DNA of 48,384 nucleotides from Burkholderiales bacterium (lineage in GTDB: Bacteria > Pseudomonadota > Gammaproteobacteria > Burkholderiales > Burkholderiaceae_C). Below the pieces are notes generated by a model. That model ran no database searches. It saw only the letters and a program-made list of their open reading frames with translations, and had not been told where the DNA came from. Positions within the stretch are counted from its first letter, which is position 1; each line of letters begins with the position of its first letter. Shown here piece by piece: positions 15,959 through 23,600 of the stretch. The stretch is taken from positions 1-48,384 of the forward strand of contig JAGWLR010000019.1 in NCBI GenBank assembly GCA_028864885.1, written 5' to 3'. Both the position numbers and the translations under genes were made by a program.

Positions 15959-17401
15959 ATGAATGTTGAATGGGACATGTCTGACAAGACCCCGATTTGT
16001 GTGGACCTTGATGGATCTCTGATTCACAGCGATCTGCTGCTCGAGTCCTTTTTGTTGTTGCTCAAGCGCAATCCCATTTACCTTTTGCTGGTTCCCCTCT
16101 GGCTGTTGCGAGGCAAAGCGGTTCTCAAGGCCGAGATTGCCAAGCGTGTTGACCTCAATGCGGCTGTGTTGCCCTACACCCAAGCCTTTGTGGTGTGGTT
16201 GCGTGAACAGCTCGCGCTGGGGCATCCAATCTGGTTGTGCACTGCTTCTGATCAACGATTAGCGCAAGGCGTAGCTGACCATCTGCAGTGTTTCGATGGG
16301 GTTCTGGCCAGCGACGGCGTGACCAACCTGTCCGGGCGGCGCAAGGCGCAAGCCCTGGTCGATCGCTTCGGTGAAAAAGGCTTTATTTACTGTGGCAATC
16401 ACTCGGTCGATCTGGCCGTGTGGTCCCACGCGCGACAAGCCGTGGTCGTCAATGCCTCGCCTGCATTGGCTGAGCGCGCGGCTCAGGTGGCGCCTGTCTC
16501 GGTATCGTTTCCTTCTGCGGGTGCCGGTTTCAAGCTGTGGCTCAAGGCCCTGCGCGTTCACCAATGGGCCAAGAACGCCTTGATCTTCGTTCCGGTTGCA
16601 GCTGCCCATAAGCTCGCAGACGTTTCTGCGGTATCGCATGCTTTGATCGCGTTCGTCGCGTTCAGCCTTTGTGCCTCGTCGGTTTATCTGCTCAACGATC
16701 TGCTCGACCTGGAGTCCGATCGGGCACATCACAGCAAATGTCATCGACCTTTCGCGTCGGGGCGGCTGAGCCTTCTGCATGGCTTGTTGCTGGCACCCTT
16801 GCTGCTGATGATGGCCTTAGTATTGAGTGTGGCGTGGGTCTCCTTGCCTTTCGTTGGCGTTTTGCTGGCCTACTACGTCGTCACCCTGGCTTACAGCTTT
16901 GGGCTCAAGCGCATCGTGATGATTGATGTTCTTACGCTGGCAGGCTTGTACACCGTGCGTATTGTGGCGGGGGCTGCTGCCACCAGCATCCCCTTGTCGT
17001 TCTGGTTGCTGATGTTCTCGATCTTCATCTTCCTGAGCCTGGCAATCGTCAAGCGCTACGCCGAGTTGTATGTCATGCGAGAGAAGGGCAAGCTGTCAGC
17101 TTTCGGCCGCGGCTACCGTGTGGAGGATCTGAGCCTGCTTCAAAACCTCGGCAGCGCATCCGGCTATCTGAGCATTCTGGTGTTGGCCCTCTATGTCAAT
17201 TCGCCTGAGATCAGCGTCATGTATCACCATCCCAAAATCGTGTGGTTGCTGGTGCCGGTGATGCTGTATTGGGTCAGCCGGATTTGGGTTGAAACTCACC
17301 GCGGCAACATGCACGATGATCCGCTGGTTTATGCCTTGAAGGATCGCGTTAGTTTGCTGACAGGCGTGGTTGCAGCGGTGGTGCTGTGGCTGGCCATGTG
17401 A
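15959..17401 (+). CDS. HAD phosphatase-UbiA prenyltransferase fusion (polyprenyl-phosphate phosphoribosyltransferase type)
   Basis: A 480-residue two-domain protein. Residues about 10-190 are a HAD-type phosphatase with nucleophile motif DLDGS (Asp16, Asp18), the TAS motif II and later acidic residues. Residues about 200-480 are a UbiA-family membrane domain of about eight TMs with the first Asp motif NDLLDLESD (246-254, Mg2+/phosphate site), HRPFASGRL, and the second motif YSFGLKRIVMIDVLTLAG. This second part resembles decaprenyl-phosphate 5-phosphoribosyltransferase (mycobacterial UbiA, Rv3806c; rhizobial NoeC). In mycobacteria the phosphate is then removed by a separate phosphatase; here a phosphatase is fused. 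The next two genes complete the route. Start may be ATG 15959 or 15977. Confidence 0.9.
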   Translation: MNVEWDMSDKTPICVDLDGSLIHSDLLLESFLLLLKRNPIYLLLVPLWLLRGKAVLKAEIAKRVDLNAAVLPYTQAFVVWLREQLALGHPIWLCTASDQRLAQGVADHLQCFDGVLASDGVTNLSGRRKAQALVDRFGEKGFIYCGNHSVDLAVWSHARQAVVVNASPALAERAAQVAPVSVSFPSAGAGFKLWLKALRVHQWAKNALIFVPVAAAHKLADVSAVSHALIAFVAFSLCASSVYLLNDLLDLESDRAHHSKCHRPFASGRLSLLHGLLLAPLLLMMALVLSVAWVSLPFVGVLLAYYVVTLAYSFGLKRIVMIDVLTLAGLYTVRIVAGAAATSIPLSFWLLMFSIFIFLSLAIVKRYAELYVMREKGKLSAFGRGYRVEDLSLLQNLGSASGYLSILVLALYVNSPEISVMYHHPKIVWLLVPVMLYWVSRIWVETHRGNMHDDPLVYALKDRVSLLTGVVAAVVLWLAM

Positions 17402-17413
17402 TGAGGTATCGTG

Positions 17414-18772
17414 ATGCCCTCGAAGACCCAGCACATCACCTCATGGGGCCGGGCCCATCGCGCCGAACATCAGGTGCAGGATCTCGTCGACCGGCATCGT
17501 CCCTGGTTGCCCAGTGAGGGCGATAACGGTTCGCCAGGTTCGTCGTGGTTGCCTTTTGGCAATGGCCGCAGCTATGGCGACAGCAACCTGAATCCTGGCG
17601 CGGGCTTGCTTCGCACCACCCGGCTCGACCGATTCATCAATTTTGATCCTGCCACCGGCGTGTTGCGCTGTGAGGCTGGCGTGCTGCTGTCTGACATCCT
17701 TCGTCTCGTCGTGCCCCAAGGCTGGTTTCTGGCGGTCACGCCGGGCACCCAATTCGTGACGGTGGGTGGGGCGATCGCCAACGATGTGCACGGCAAGAAT
17801 CATCACGTCGCCGGCTCTTTCGGTAACCACGTGCGGCAGTTTGAATTGCTTCGCTCTGATGGGAGCCGACGCCTTTGTTCTCCGCTGGACCATACCGATT
17901 GGTTCCAGGCCACGATCGGTGGCTTGGGCTTGACCGGCTTGATCACCTGGGCTGAGATCCAGTTGCGCCGGATTGCCAACCCCTGGATGGATTCGGAGAC
18001 TGTGCGGTTTCGAAGCGTCGACGAGTTCTTCGAACTCAGCGCAGCATCTGAAGCCAGTCACGAGTACACCGTGTCGTGGATTGATTGCGCGTTTGCAGGC
18101 CGACGCCTGGGGCGCGGGTTGTTCAATCGGGCCAACCACGCCCCCGCGATTTGTCAGCCTCAGTGGCTCGATCGCGATTTATCCGCAGGTGTGGTCGAGC
18201 ACACGCGAACGGTGCCGTTTACACCCCCCGTCTCGCTGATCAACCAAGCATCCTTGAAGGCATTCAACACCCTGTACTACCACCGTCAGCGTGGCGATGC
18301 ACGGCGCGAGTTGCAGCACTACCGCCCGTTCTTTTATCCACTCGATGCCTTGCTGCAATGGAACCGCATCTACGGGCCGCGTGGGTTTTATCAATACCAG
18401 TGTGTGGTCCCGCCCAAGGCGGCCCTGCAAGCCACCAAACGCCTGCTTGAGATCATTGCGGCCAGTGGTCAAGGCTCGTTTCTGGCGGTGCTCAAGCAGT
18501 TTGGCCAGGTGCCTTCGCTCGGCCTGCTGTCCTTTCCTGAGGAGGGCACCACCTTGGCCCTCGACTTCCCGAACCGAGGCGCACGTTTGCATCGCTTGTT
18601 CGACGCGCTGGATCAGGTCGTGCTTGAGCATGGCGGTCGGCTGTACCCAGCGAAAGACGGCCGCATGTCGGCCCCGGTCTTTCAGGCTGGCTACCCGCAG
18701 TGGCGGAACTTTCAATCGTTTGTAGACCCCCGCATCAGCTCCGGCTTTTGGCGCAGGGTGATGGAGGCTTGA
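17414..18772 (+). CDS. DprE1-like FAD-dependent polyprenylphosphoryl-ribose 2'-oxidase
   Basis: A 452-residue FAD enzyme of the vanillyl-alcohol-oxidase fold. The FAD-binding half has FGNGRSYGDSNLNPG and VTPGTQFVTVGGAIANDVHG, followed by KNHHVAGSFGNHVRQFELL, nearly the DprE1 pattern. The substrate half has WNRIYGPRGFYQYQ and GGRLYPAKDGRM, also conserved in DprE1. The known reaction is oxidation of polyprenylphosphoryl-beta-D-ribose at C2, the first half of epimerisation to D-arabinose. Its start ATG 17414 is 12 bases after the UbiA-fusion stop, and its stop touches the DprE2-like ATG. Membrane-associated, cytoplasmic or periplasmic face not decided. Function inferred from family plus the gene trio. 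Confidence 0.9.
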   Translation: MPSKTQHITSWGRAHRAEHQVQDLVDRHRPWLPSEGDNGSPGSSWLPFGNGRSYGDSNLNPGAGLLRTTRLDRFINFDPATGVLRCEAGVLLSDILRLVVPQGWFLAVTPGTQFVTVGGAIANDVHGKNHHVAGSFGNHVRQFELLRSDGSRRLCSPLDHTDWFQATIGGLGLTGLITWAEIQLRRIANPWMDSETVRFRSVDEFFELSAASEASHEYTVSWIDCAFAGRRLGRGLFNRANHAPAICQPQWLDRDLSAGVVEHTRTVPFTPPVSLINQASLKAFNTLYYHRQRGDARRELQHYRPFFYPLDALLQWNRIYGPRGFYQYQCVVPPKAALQATKRLLEIIAASGQGSFLAVLKQFGQVPSLGLLSFPEEGTTLALDFPNRGARLHRLFDALDQVVLEHGGRLYPAKDGRMSAPVFQAGYPQWRNFQSFVDPRISSGFWRRVMEA

Positions 18773-19509
18773 TGAAAAAAATTCTGATCGTCGGGGCTAA
18801 CTCGGCCATTGCACAGGCTTGTGCCAGACGTTGGGTTCAACGCGGCGATGCGGTGTTCCTGGCGGCACGCAGCGCTGACGCATTGAACGCTCAGGTGCAG
18901 GATCTGACGGTGCGAGGTGCCAAGCAAATTGGCTCTCGCGTGTTCGACGCCAACCAGCTGGACGATCATGCCGCTCTGATTCAGGCTGCCAGCGAGGCTT
19001 TGGGTGGCTTGGACGGCATCTTGATTGCGCACGGCACCCTGACGGATCAAGCACGGGCTCAGGCTGATGTGAGCTATGCCTTGTCTGAGATTGCCACCAA
19101 CGGCACATCAGTCATCTCGTTGATGTCGCTGGCGGCCGAGCAGTTCGCCCAACAGGGCCGGGGCAGCATCGCGGTGATTTCTTCGGTGGCGGGTGATCGA
19201 GGCCGGCAAAGCAATTACGTCTACGGCAGTGCCAAAGCGCTGGTGTCGGCGTTTGCCTCCGGATTGCGTCAGCGCATGCACAAATGCGGCGTGTCGGTCT
19301 CGACCATCAAACCTGGATTTGTCGATACCCCCATGACGGCATCTTTCAAGAAGGGCGCGCTGTGGGCCCAGCCGGATCAAGTGGCCAAGGACATTGTCAA
19401 AGCCATGGAGCAAGGCAAGGCCGTGGTGTACACGCCGGGTTTCTGGCGGCTGATCATGCTGATCATCAGGCACATTCCCGAGCGTGTGTTTGTGAAGTTG
19501 ACACTTTGA
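18772..19509 (+). CDS. DprE2-like short-chain reductase
   Basis: A 245-residue classical SDR. It has the NAD(P)H motif VGANSAIAQACARRW at residues about 6-20, the catalytic Ser (ISSVAGDRG) and Tyr-x-x-x-Lys (YGSAK). A C-terminal amphipathic or hydrophobic tail (WRLIMLIIRHIPERVF) is typical of DprE2, which reduces the 2-keto intermediate to polyprenylphosphoryl-beta-D-arabinose. ATG 18772 overlaps the DprE1-like stop by one base (TGATGA), so the two subunits are made together. A hairpin follows the stop, ending this operon. Alone, an SDR could not be assigned; the adjacency and tail support the call. Confidence 0.88.
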   Translation: MKKILIVGANSAIAQACARRWVQRGDAVFLAARSADALNAQVQDLTVRGAKQIGSRVFDANQLDDHAALIQAASEALGGLDGILIAHGTLTDQARAQADVSYALSEIATNGTSVISLMSLAAEQFAQQGRGSIAVISSVAGDRGRQSNYVYGSAKALVSAFASGLRQRMHKCGVSVSTIKPGFVDTPMTASFKKGALWAQPDQVAKDIVKAMEQGKAVVYTPGFWRLIMLIIRHIPERVFVKLTL

Positions 19510-19512
19510 TGA

Positions 19513-19540
19513 CAAGGGGCCGTGCGGCCCCTTGATTCCT
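19513..19540 (+). terminator. hairpin terminator after the DprE2-like gene
   Basis: CAAGGGGCC (19513-19521) and GGCCCCTTG (19526-19534) form a perfect 9-bp stem with a GTGC loop, four bases after the stop. The following ATTCCTTC is only moderately T-rich. It probably ends the rfb/DPA transcript and separates it from the epsF operon. Confidence 0.7.
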
Positions 19541-19637
19541 TCAGATGTGGGGAGTTGCTTAGGCCATTCGGCTCAGACTACGTTTTGTCATACTCGATCC
19601 CTAGACTGGTCGTCGTACTGCAAAACGAGAGTCGTGT

Positions 19638-21065
19638 ATGACGTTCCAGCTCCTCTTTGCCATCGTTCGCGCACGATGGCTTGTGGCTTCTAGCGTGTTT
19701 GCGCTGATCTTTGCGTCGGTCGCAGCCTTCACCTGGCTGATGCCCAAGAACTATACGGCCAACGCTTCGATCATCCTGGACATCAAGGGGCAGGACCCCA
19801 TCGCTGGCTATGTGTCCCCTGCCTTGGCCTCGCCCACCTACCTTATGACGCAGGTGGATGTGGTGACGAGCAATCGCGTGGCCCTCAAGGTGGTGCATCG
19901 CCTGCGTTTGAATGAATCCACGGAAATGCGCCAGAAGTGGCTGCAGGCTACCAAGGGCGTCGGCAGCTTCGAGTCTTGGTTGGCGAACTTGATCAAGGCC
20001 AACCTGGAGGCCCATCCCTCACGAGGGTCGAACGTGATCTATCTGTCGTACCAGGCGACAGACCCAAACTTTGCTGCTGCAGTCGCCAACGGTTTTGTGC
20101 AGGCCTATCTGGATACGACTCTGGAGCTGCGAACAGCGCCAGCCAAGCAGTACAACGATTTCTTTGACGAGAATGCTCGTTCTCTGCGCAGTGCCTTGGA
20201 AAAGGCCCAGGCACGCTTGTCCGCTTATCAGCAACAGCAAGGCTTATTAGTCAACGATGAACGCTTCGACGTTGAGACCGCACGTCTGAACGAATTGTCC
20301 TCGCAATATGTGTTGACGCAGGCAGCGGTGGCGGATTCGGGTAGCCGTCAGGCGGCGGCAGCAGCCCAAGGTGACAAGTCACCTGATGTGCTCAACAACC
20401 CGATCATTGCCGGCCTGAAGACGGATCTGAACCGGCAAGAAGCCGCGCTGGAGCAACTGGCGACCCGTTTGGGTGATCGCCATCCTGCAGTCGTTGAGGC
20501 CAAGAGCGGGATCGACGAACTCAAACGCAAGCTGGAGTTGGAGGTTCGCCGCGTCAGCAGCAGCGTTGGCGTGGGCAACTCGGTGAACGTCAGCCGAGCC
20601 GCTCAGATCAAGCTGGCTTTGGATGAGCAGCGGGCCAAGGTGTTGAAGATGAAGGCTGTTCGTGATGAGGCTGAGATGCTGCAGCGCGATGTGGACAACG
20701 CACAGCGAGCGTATGAAGGGGTGGTGGCCCGCATGAATAGCACCAGTCTGGAAAGCCAAGCGAATCAAGCCAATATCAGTGCGCTGGAGATGGCAACACC
20801 ACCGTCAGTTCCTTCTAGCCCCCGGGTACTCAGCAATTTGGCGCTAGGGATCTTGGTCGGATCCGTGCTCGCCGTTTGCATGGCTCTGTTGATCGAGCGA
20901 TTTGATCCACGCCTGCGTGCGCCGTCCGATGTGGAGCACCTCTTTCAGTTGCCGCAAATCGGCGTCATTCCGGCTTTCCAGCAACGTACGTTTTCCGGGC
21001 GTTGGCTGGATCGCTTGGCCCTTAAACGTCCCACTGTCAAGGCTTTGAGCCACAAGGTCGCATGA
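19638..21065 (+). CDS. epsF: EPS chain-length determinant protein (EpsF, Wzz/PCP type)
   Basis: A 475-residue inner-membrane polysaccharide co-polymerase. TM1 is at about 14-36, then a large periplasmic domain with a long coiled-coil (residues about 175-385, rich in Glu, Gln, Ala and Leu). TM2 is at about 405-428 before a short cytosolic tail with LIERFDPRLR. The pre-TM2 Pro-rich segment (ATPPSVPSSPRV) is the usual Wzz motif. The EpsF subfamily sits beside EpsG and exosortase B, as here. It controls polymer length, probably regulated by the kinase encoded next. First gene of the operon after a 128-base leader; the ATG at 19638 overlaps nothing upstream. Its end overlaps epsG by 4 bases. Confidence 0.93.
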   Translation: MTFQLLFAIVRARWLVASSVFALIFASVAAFTWLMPKNYTANASIILDIKGQDPIAGYVSPALASPTYLMTQVDVVTSNRVALKVVHRLRLNESTEMRQKWLQATKGVGSFESWLANLIKANLEAHPSRGSNVIYLSYQATDPNFAAAVANGFVQAYLDTTLELRTAPAKQYNDFFDENARSLRSALEKAQARLSAYQQQQGLLVNDERFDVETARLNELSSQYVLTQAAVADSGSRQAAAAAQGDKSPDVLNNPIIAGLKTDLNRQEAALEQLATRLGDRHPAVVEAKSGIDELKRKLELEVRRVSSSVGVGNSVNVSRAAQIKLALDEQRAKVLKMKAVRDEAEMLQRDVDNAQRAYEGVVARMNSTSLESQANQANISALEMATPPSVPSSPRVLSNLALGILVGSVLAVCMALLIERFDPRLRAPSDVEHLFQLPQIGVIPAFQQRTFSGRWLDRLALKRPTVKALSHKVA

Positions 21066-21940
21066 TCAACGCCAATCGTAGCTCGGCGGCGGAGGATCCC
21101 GCCACGCAAGACGCCTTTCTTGGCGACATCTTGCAAAAAACCAATGGATTGTCTGTCGCTCAAATCCAGGACACCTTGGCCTATCAGCGTGAACACGGCA
21201 TGCGGTTTGGCGAAGCAGCGGTGGCATTGGGCTTCGCGAAGCCGGACGATGTGGTCTGGGCTCTGGCCCAGCAGTTTCGATATCCCTATGCACCGAAGTC
21301 GCTGGGTACTGAACAAGGCGAGCTGGTCGTCGCCAACGATCCTTTCAACGAAGACGTCGAATCTTTCAGAGATTTGCGTTCGCAGTTGGCGATGGGCGTG
21401 TTTGGCGAAGGACAAGCGCGTCAAGCGTTGGCCATCCTGAGTTCAGATATCGGGGATGGCAAGACATTTGTCGCAGCCAATTTGGCGGTGGCGTTCAGTC
21501 AGCTCCCGGGTCGCACTCTGGTAATCGATGCGAATTTGCGCGAACCCCGCATGCATGAAGTCTTTGGCGTCGAGCAAGACGCCGGCTTGTCTGGCGTGTT
21601 GGCTGGTCGATCGCAGCCCAATGTGATCAAACCCATCGCGCATCTGCCCAATCTGTATCTGATGCCGGCAGGGGTTCTCGCGCCCAACCCTGCCGAGTTG
21701 CTGCAGGGTCCCGCTTTCAGCCTGTTCTTGACTGAACTGCACAGTCGATTCGACTACATCGTGGTCGATACGCCTGCGGCCTCCGTGGGCGCCGATGCAC
21801 GCGTCATCGCGACCCATTGTGGTTCAGCCCTGATCGTGGGGCGAGCCAATCGCAGTCGCCTGATGGGCATGCAGTCTCTTGTCAAATTGCTGAATAAAAG
21901 CAAAGTCAAGATGGCTGGCGTGTTGATGAATCAATTTTGA
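21062..21940 (+). CDS. epsG: EPS chain-length tyrosine kinase (EpsG) with MshEN-like N-terminus
   Basis: A 292-residue cytosolic BY-kinase. The ATP site has Walker A GDGKT (Gly131-Thr135), Walker A' LVIDANLREPRM (Asp156) and Walker B VVDTP (Asp236). The C-terminus ends MAGVLMNQF and lacks the Tyr-rich cluster of Wzc-type kinases. Residues about 17-75 form a separate small domain with GDILQKTNGLSVAQIQDTL and RFGEAAVALGFAKPDDVVWA, resembling the GspE N-terminal (MshEN) fold that can bind cyclic di-GMP. That is my inference; EpsG subfamily members commonly have this extension. It acts with EpsF to set chain length. It overlaps epsF (ATGA) and is followed by xrtB after 5 bases. Confidence 0.93.
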   Translation: MINANRSSAAEDPATQDAFLGDILQKTNGLSVAQIQDTLAYQREHGMRFGEAAVALGFAKPDDVVWALAQQFRYPYAPKSLGTEQGELVVANDPFNEDVESFRDLRSQLAMGVFGEGQARQALAILSSDIGDGKTFVAANLAVAFSQLPGRTLVIDANLREPRMHEVFGVEQDAGLSGVLAGRSQPNVIKPIAHLPNLYLMPAGVLAPNPAELLQGPAFSLFLTELHSRFDYIVVDTPAASVGADARVIATHCGSALIVGRANRSRLMGMQSLVKLLNKSKVKMAGVLMNQF

Positions 21941-21945
21941 CTGTC

Positions 21946-22875
21946 ATGTCTGCACCCGCCGTCGATACCTTGCCCATTGCATCCAAGCGCGGTGATGCAT
22001 GGTTGCCCTTGCCACTGGATGTGGTCGCGCTGGTGCTGGCCCTCATCCTCTTTTATGGGATGACCGTTTTCCGCCTTTTGCAGAATGATTCAGGCGGCTT
22101 GTGGAGCCAGGGCGAGCACAGCCATGGGCCGATCATGTTGACGTTGTCGATGTGGCTTTATGTCACTCGTTGGCGTGAACACACGCGAGAGCACAGCCTG
22201 AACAGTCGCGGTCAAGGGCTGGCCTGGCCTGTGCTGCTCATAGCCCTGATTCTGTTTGTTGCCGGGCGGTCGCTTGGCATCATCTACTTTGAAGTGGGCT
22301 CTTACATCCCCATGATGGCGGCGGTGGCCTTGCTGATGGGGGGACGAGACTTGCTCATGACCTTGAAGTTTCCGATTTTCTTCGCGATCTTCATGGTGCC
22401 TCTTCCCGGCTTCATTCTCGACCCCATCAGTCACTTCGTGAAGTTGAAGATTTCGATGGCGGTGACGGAGTTGCTCTGGCCCCTTGGCTATCCGATCAGC
22501 CATACCGGTGTGGTCATCACGGTCGGGCCTTACCAACTCTTGGTGGCCGATGCCTGCGCCGGGATGCGAACCCTGTTCATGATGGAAGCCATGGGCATCT
22601 TCTATTTGAACGTGATCCGACACAGCTCAGTGATTCGCAATGTTGGGTTGGCGATGCTGATCGTGCCGATTTCGTTTGTGGCCAACATGACCCGTGTGTT
22701 GTTTTTGACCTTGATCACCTATCACTTTGGTGACGAAGCGGGGCAAGGGTTTCTGCATGGCTTTGCAGGCATCGTTTTGTTTGCCACCGCCATGTTCTTG
22801 ATGATGGGCATCGATACCTTGCTGCGGCGCTTCTCCTTCCATTGGGAAAAAAGGCAAAAAGGGAAAGCGACATGA
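21946..22875 (+). CDS. xrtB: exosortase B
   Basis: A 309-residue inner-membrane protein with about eight TM segments, a predicted transpeptidase-like enzyme. The exosortase triad is visible: Cys204 in VADACAGMRTLFM, Arg250 in NMTRVLF and His271 in FLHGFAG. Start ATG 21946 is chosen since the TTG at 21937 would overlap epsG. The XrtB subclass is restricted to EPS loci with EpsI and the EpsF/EpsG pair, as here. Exosortases cleave PEP-CTERM tails of exported proteins, but no protein in this window carries such a tail. Its stop overlaps the EpsI start by 4 bases. Confidence 0.94.
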   Translation: MSAPAVDTLPIASKRGDAWLPLPLDVVALVLALILFYGMTVFRLLQNDSGGLWSQGEHSHGPIMLTLSMWLYVTRWREHTREHSLNSRGQGLAWPVLLIALILFVAGRSLGIIYFEVGSYIPMMAAVALLMGGRDLLMTLKFPIFFAIFMVPLPGFILDPISHFVKLKISMAVTELLWPLGYPISHTGVVITVGPYQLLVADACAGMRTLFMMEAMGIFYLNVIRHSSVIRNVGLAMLIVPISFVANMTRVLFLTLITYHFGDEAGQGFLHGFAGIVLFATAMFLMMGIDTLLRRFSFHWEKRQKGKAT

Positions 22876-23600
22876 AGCTTTCTTCCTACCTTCGGCCCAT
22901 GTCGTTGCGGCCGCTCTACCTGATCTTGTTTGTTGGTCTGATGGCGCTGTCATGGCTTTTGGCCGAGCAACTGCGCCCCCACCGCTACTGGTCCGACGAG
23001 ATCGGCAATCCGCACTATGCAGACCTTCTCCCAGCATCGTTTGGCGACTGGGTCGATTTGCCTGAAGCCTCGGCGGCGGTGGTCAATCCGGTTCAGGCCG
23101 AGATGCTTGACCGCATCTACAGTGAAACGGTGGCGCGCACATATGTCAATCGACGCAGCGGTCGGGTCCTCATGCTGTCGCTCGCTTATGGGCGAGACCA
23201 ATCCACCGACACCCAGTTGCACACGCCTGACATGTGCTACCCCTCACAGGGCTTCCGGGTCGATCAGATGGTGAGAGCACCGCTCTCCACCCCCTGGGGC
23301 GCCATCAAGGCGGTCCGAATGCACGCGGTCATGGGGGAGCGCGTCGAACCGATTACCTATTTCGTTCGCACAGGCAATCGAGTTACCGATGGGTCGCTGG
23401 AGCGAAACCTGACTCGCTTGGGATTGGCCATCCGAGGCTACAAGATGGATGGGCTGCTGTTTCGCGTGTCTGAAGTAACTGAAAATCCAGATGCTTTTGA
23501 GGTGCAATCCCGGTTTATCGACCAACTGTTGGCCACCCTGTCAGCCGAGGATCGCGCCAAATTCATCGGGCAAACCAAGCCGGCGGAGCCCCTTCCATGA
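22872..23600 (+). CDS. epsI: EpsI family protein
   Basis: A 242-residue protein with one N-terminal TM (about 15-35) and a periplasmic domain. The EpsI pattern is present: W/YVNRRSGR...LMLSLAYG, then RDQSTDTQLHTPDMCYPS with its conserved His, Pro and Cys, and later YFVRTGN. EpsI occurs next to, or fused to, exosortases and is thought to assist EPS export; no enzymatic reaction is established. It overlaps xrtB and the wzx gene by 4 bases each, so it is in the middle of a translationally coupled chain. Confidence 0.92.
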   Translation: MKLSSYLRPMSLRPLYLILFVGLMALSWLLAEQLRPHRYWSDEIGNPHYADLLPASFGDWVDLPEASAAVVNPVQAEMLDRIYSETVARTYVNRRSGRVLMLSLAYGRDQSTDTQLHTPDMCYPSQGFRVDQMVRAPLSTPWGAIKAVRMHAVMGERVEPITYFVRTGNRVTDGSLERNLTRLGLAIRGYKMDGLLFRVSEVTENPDAFEVQSRFIDQLLATLSAEDRAKFIGQTKPAEPLP

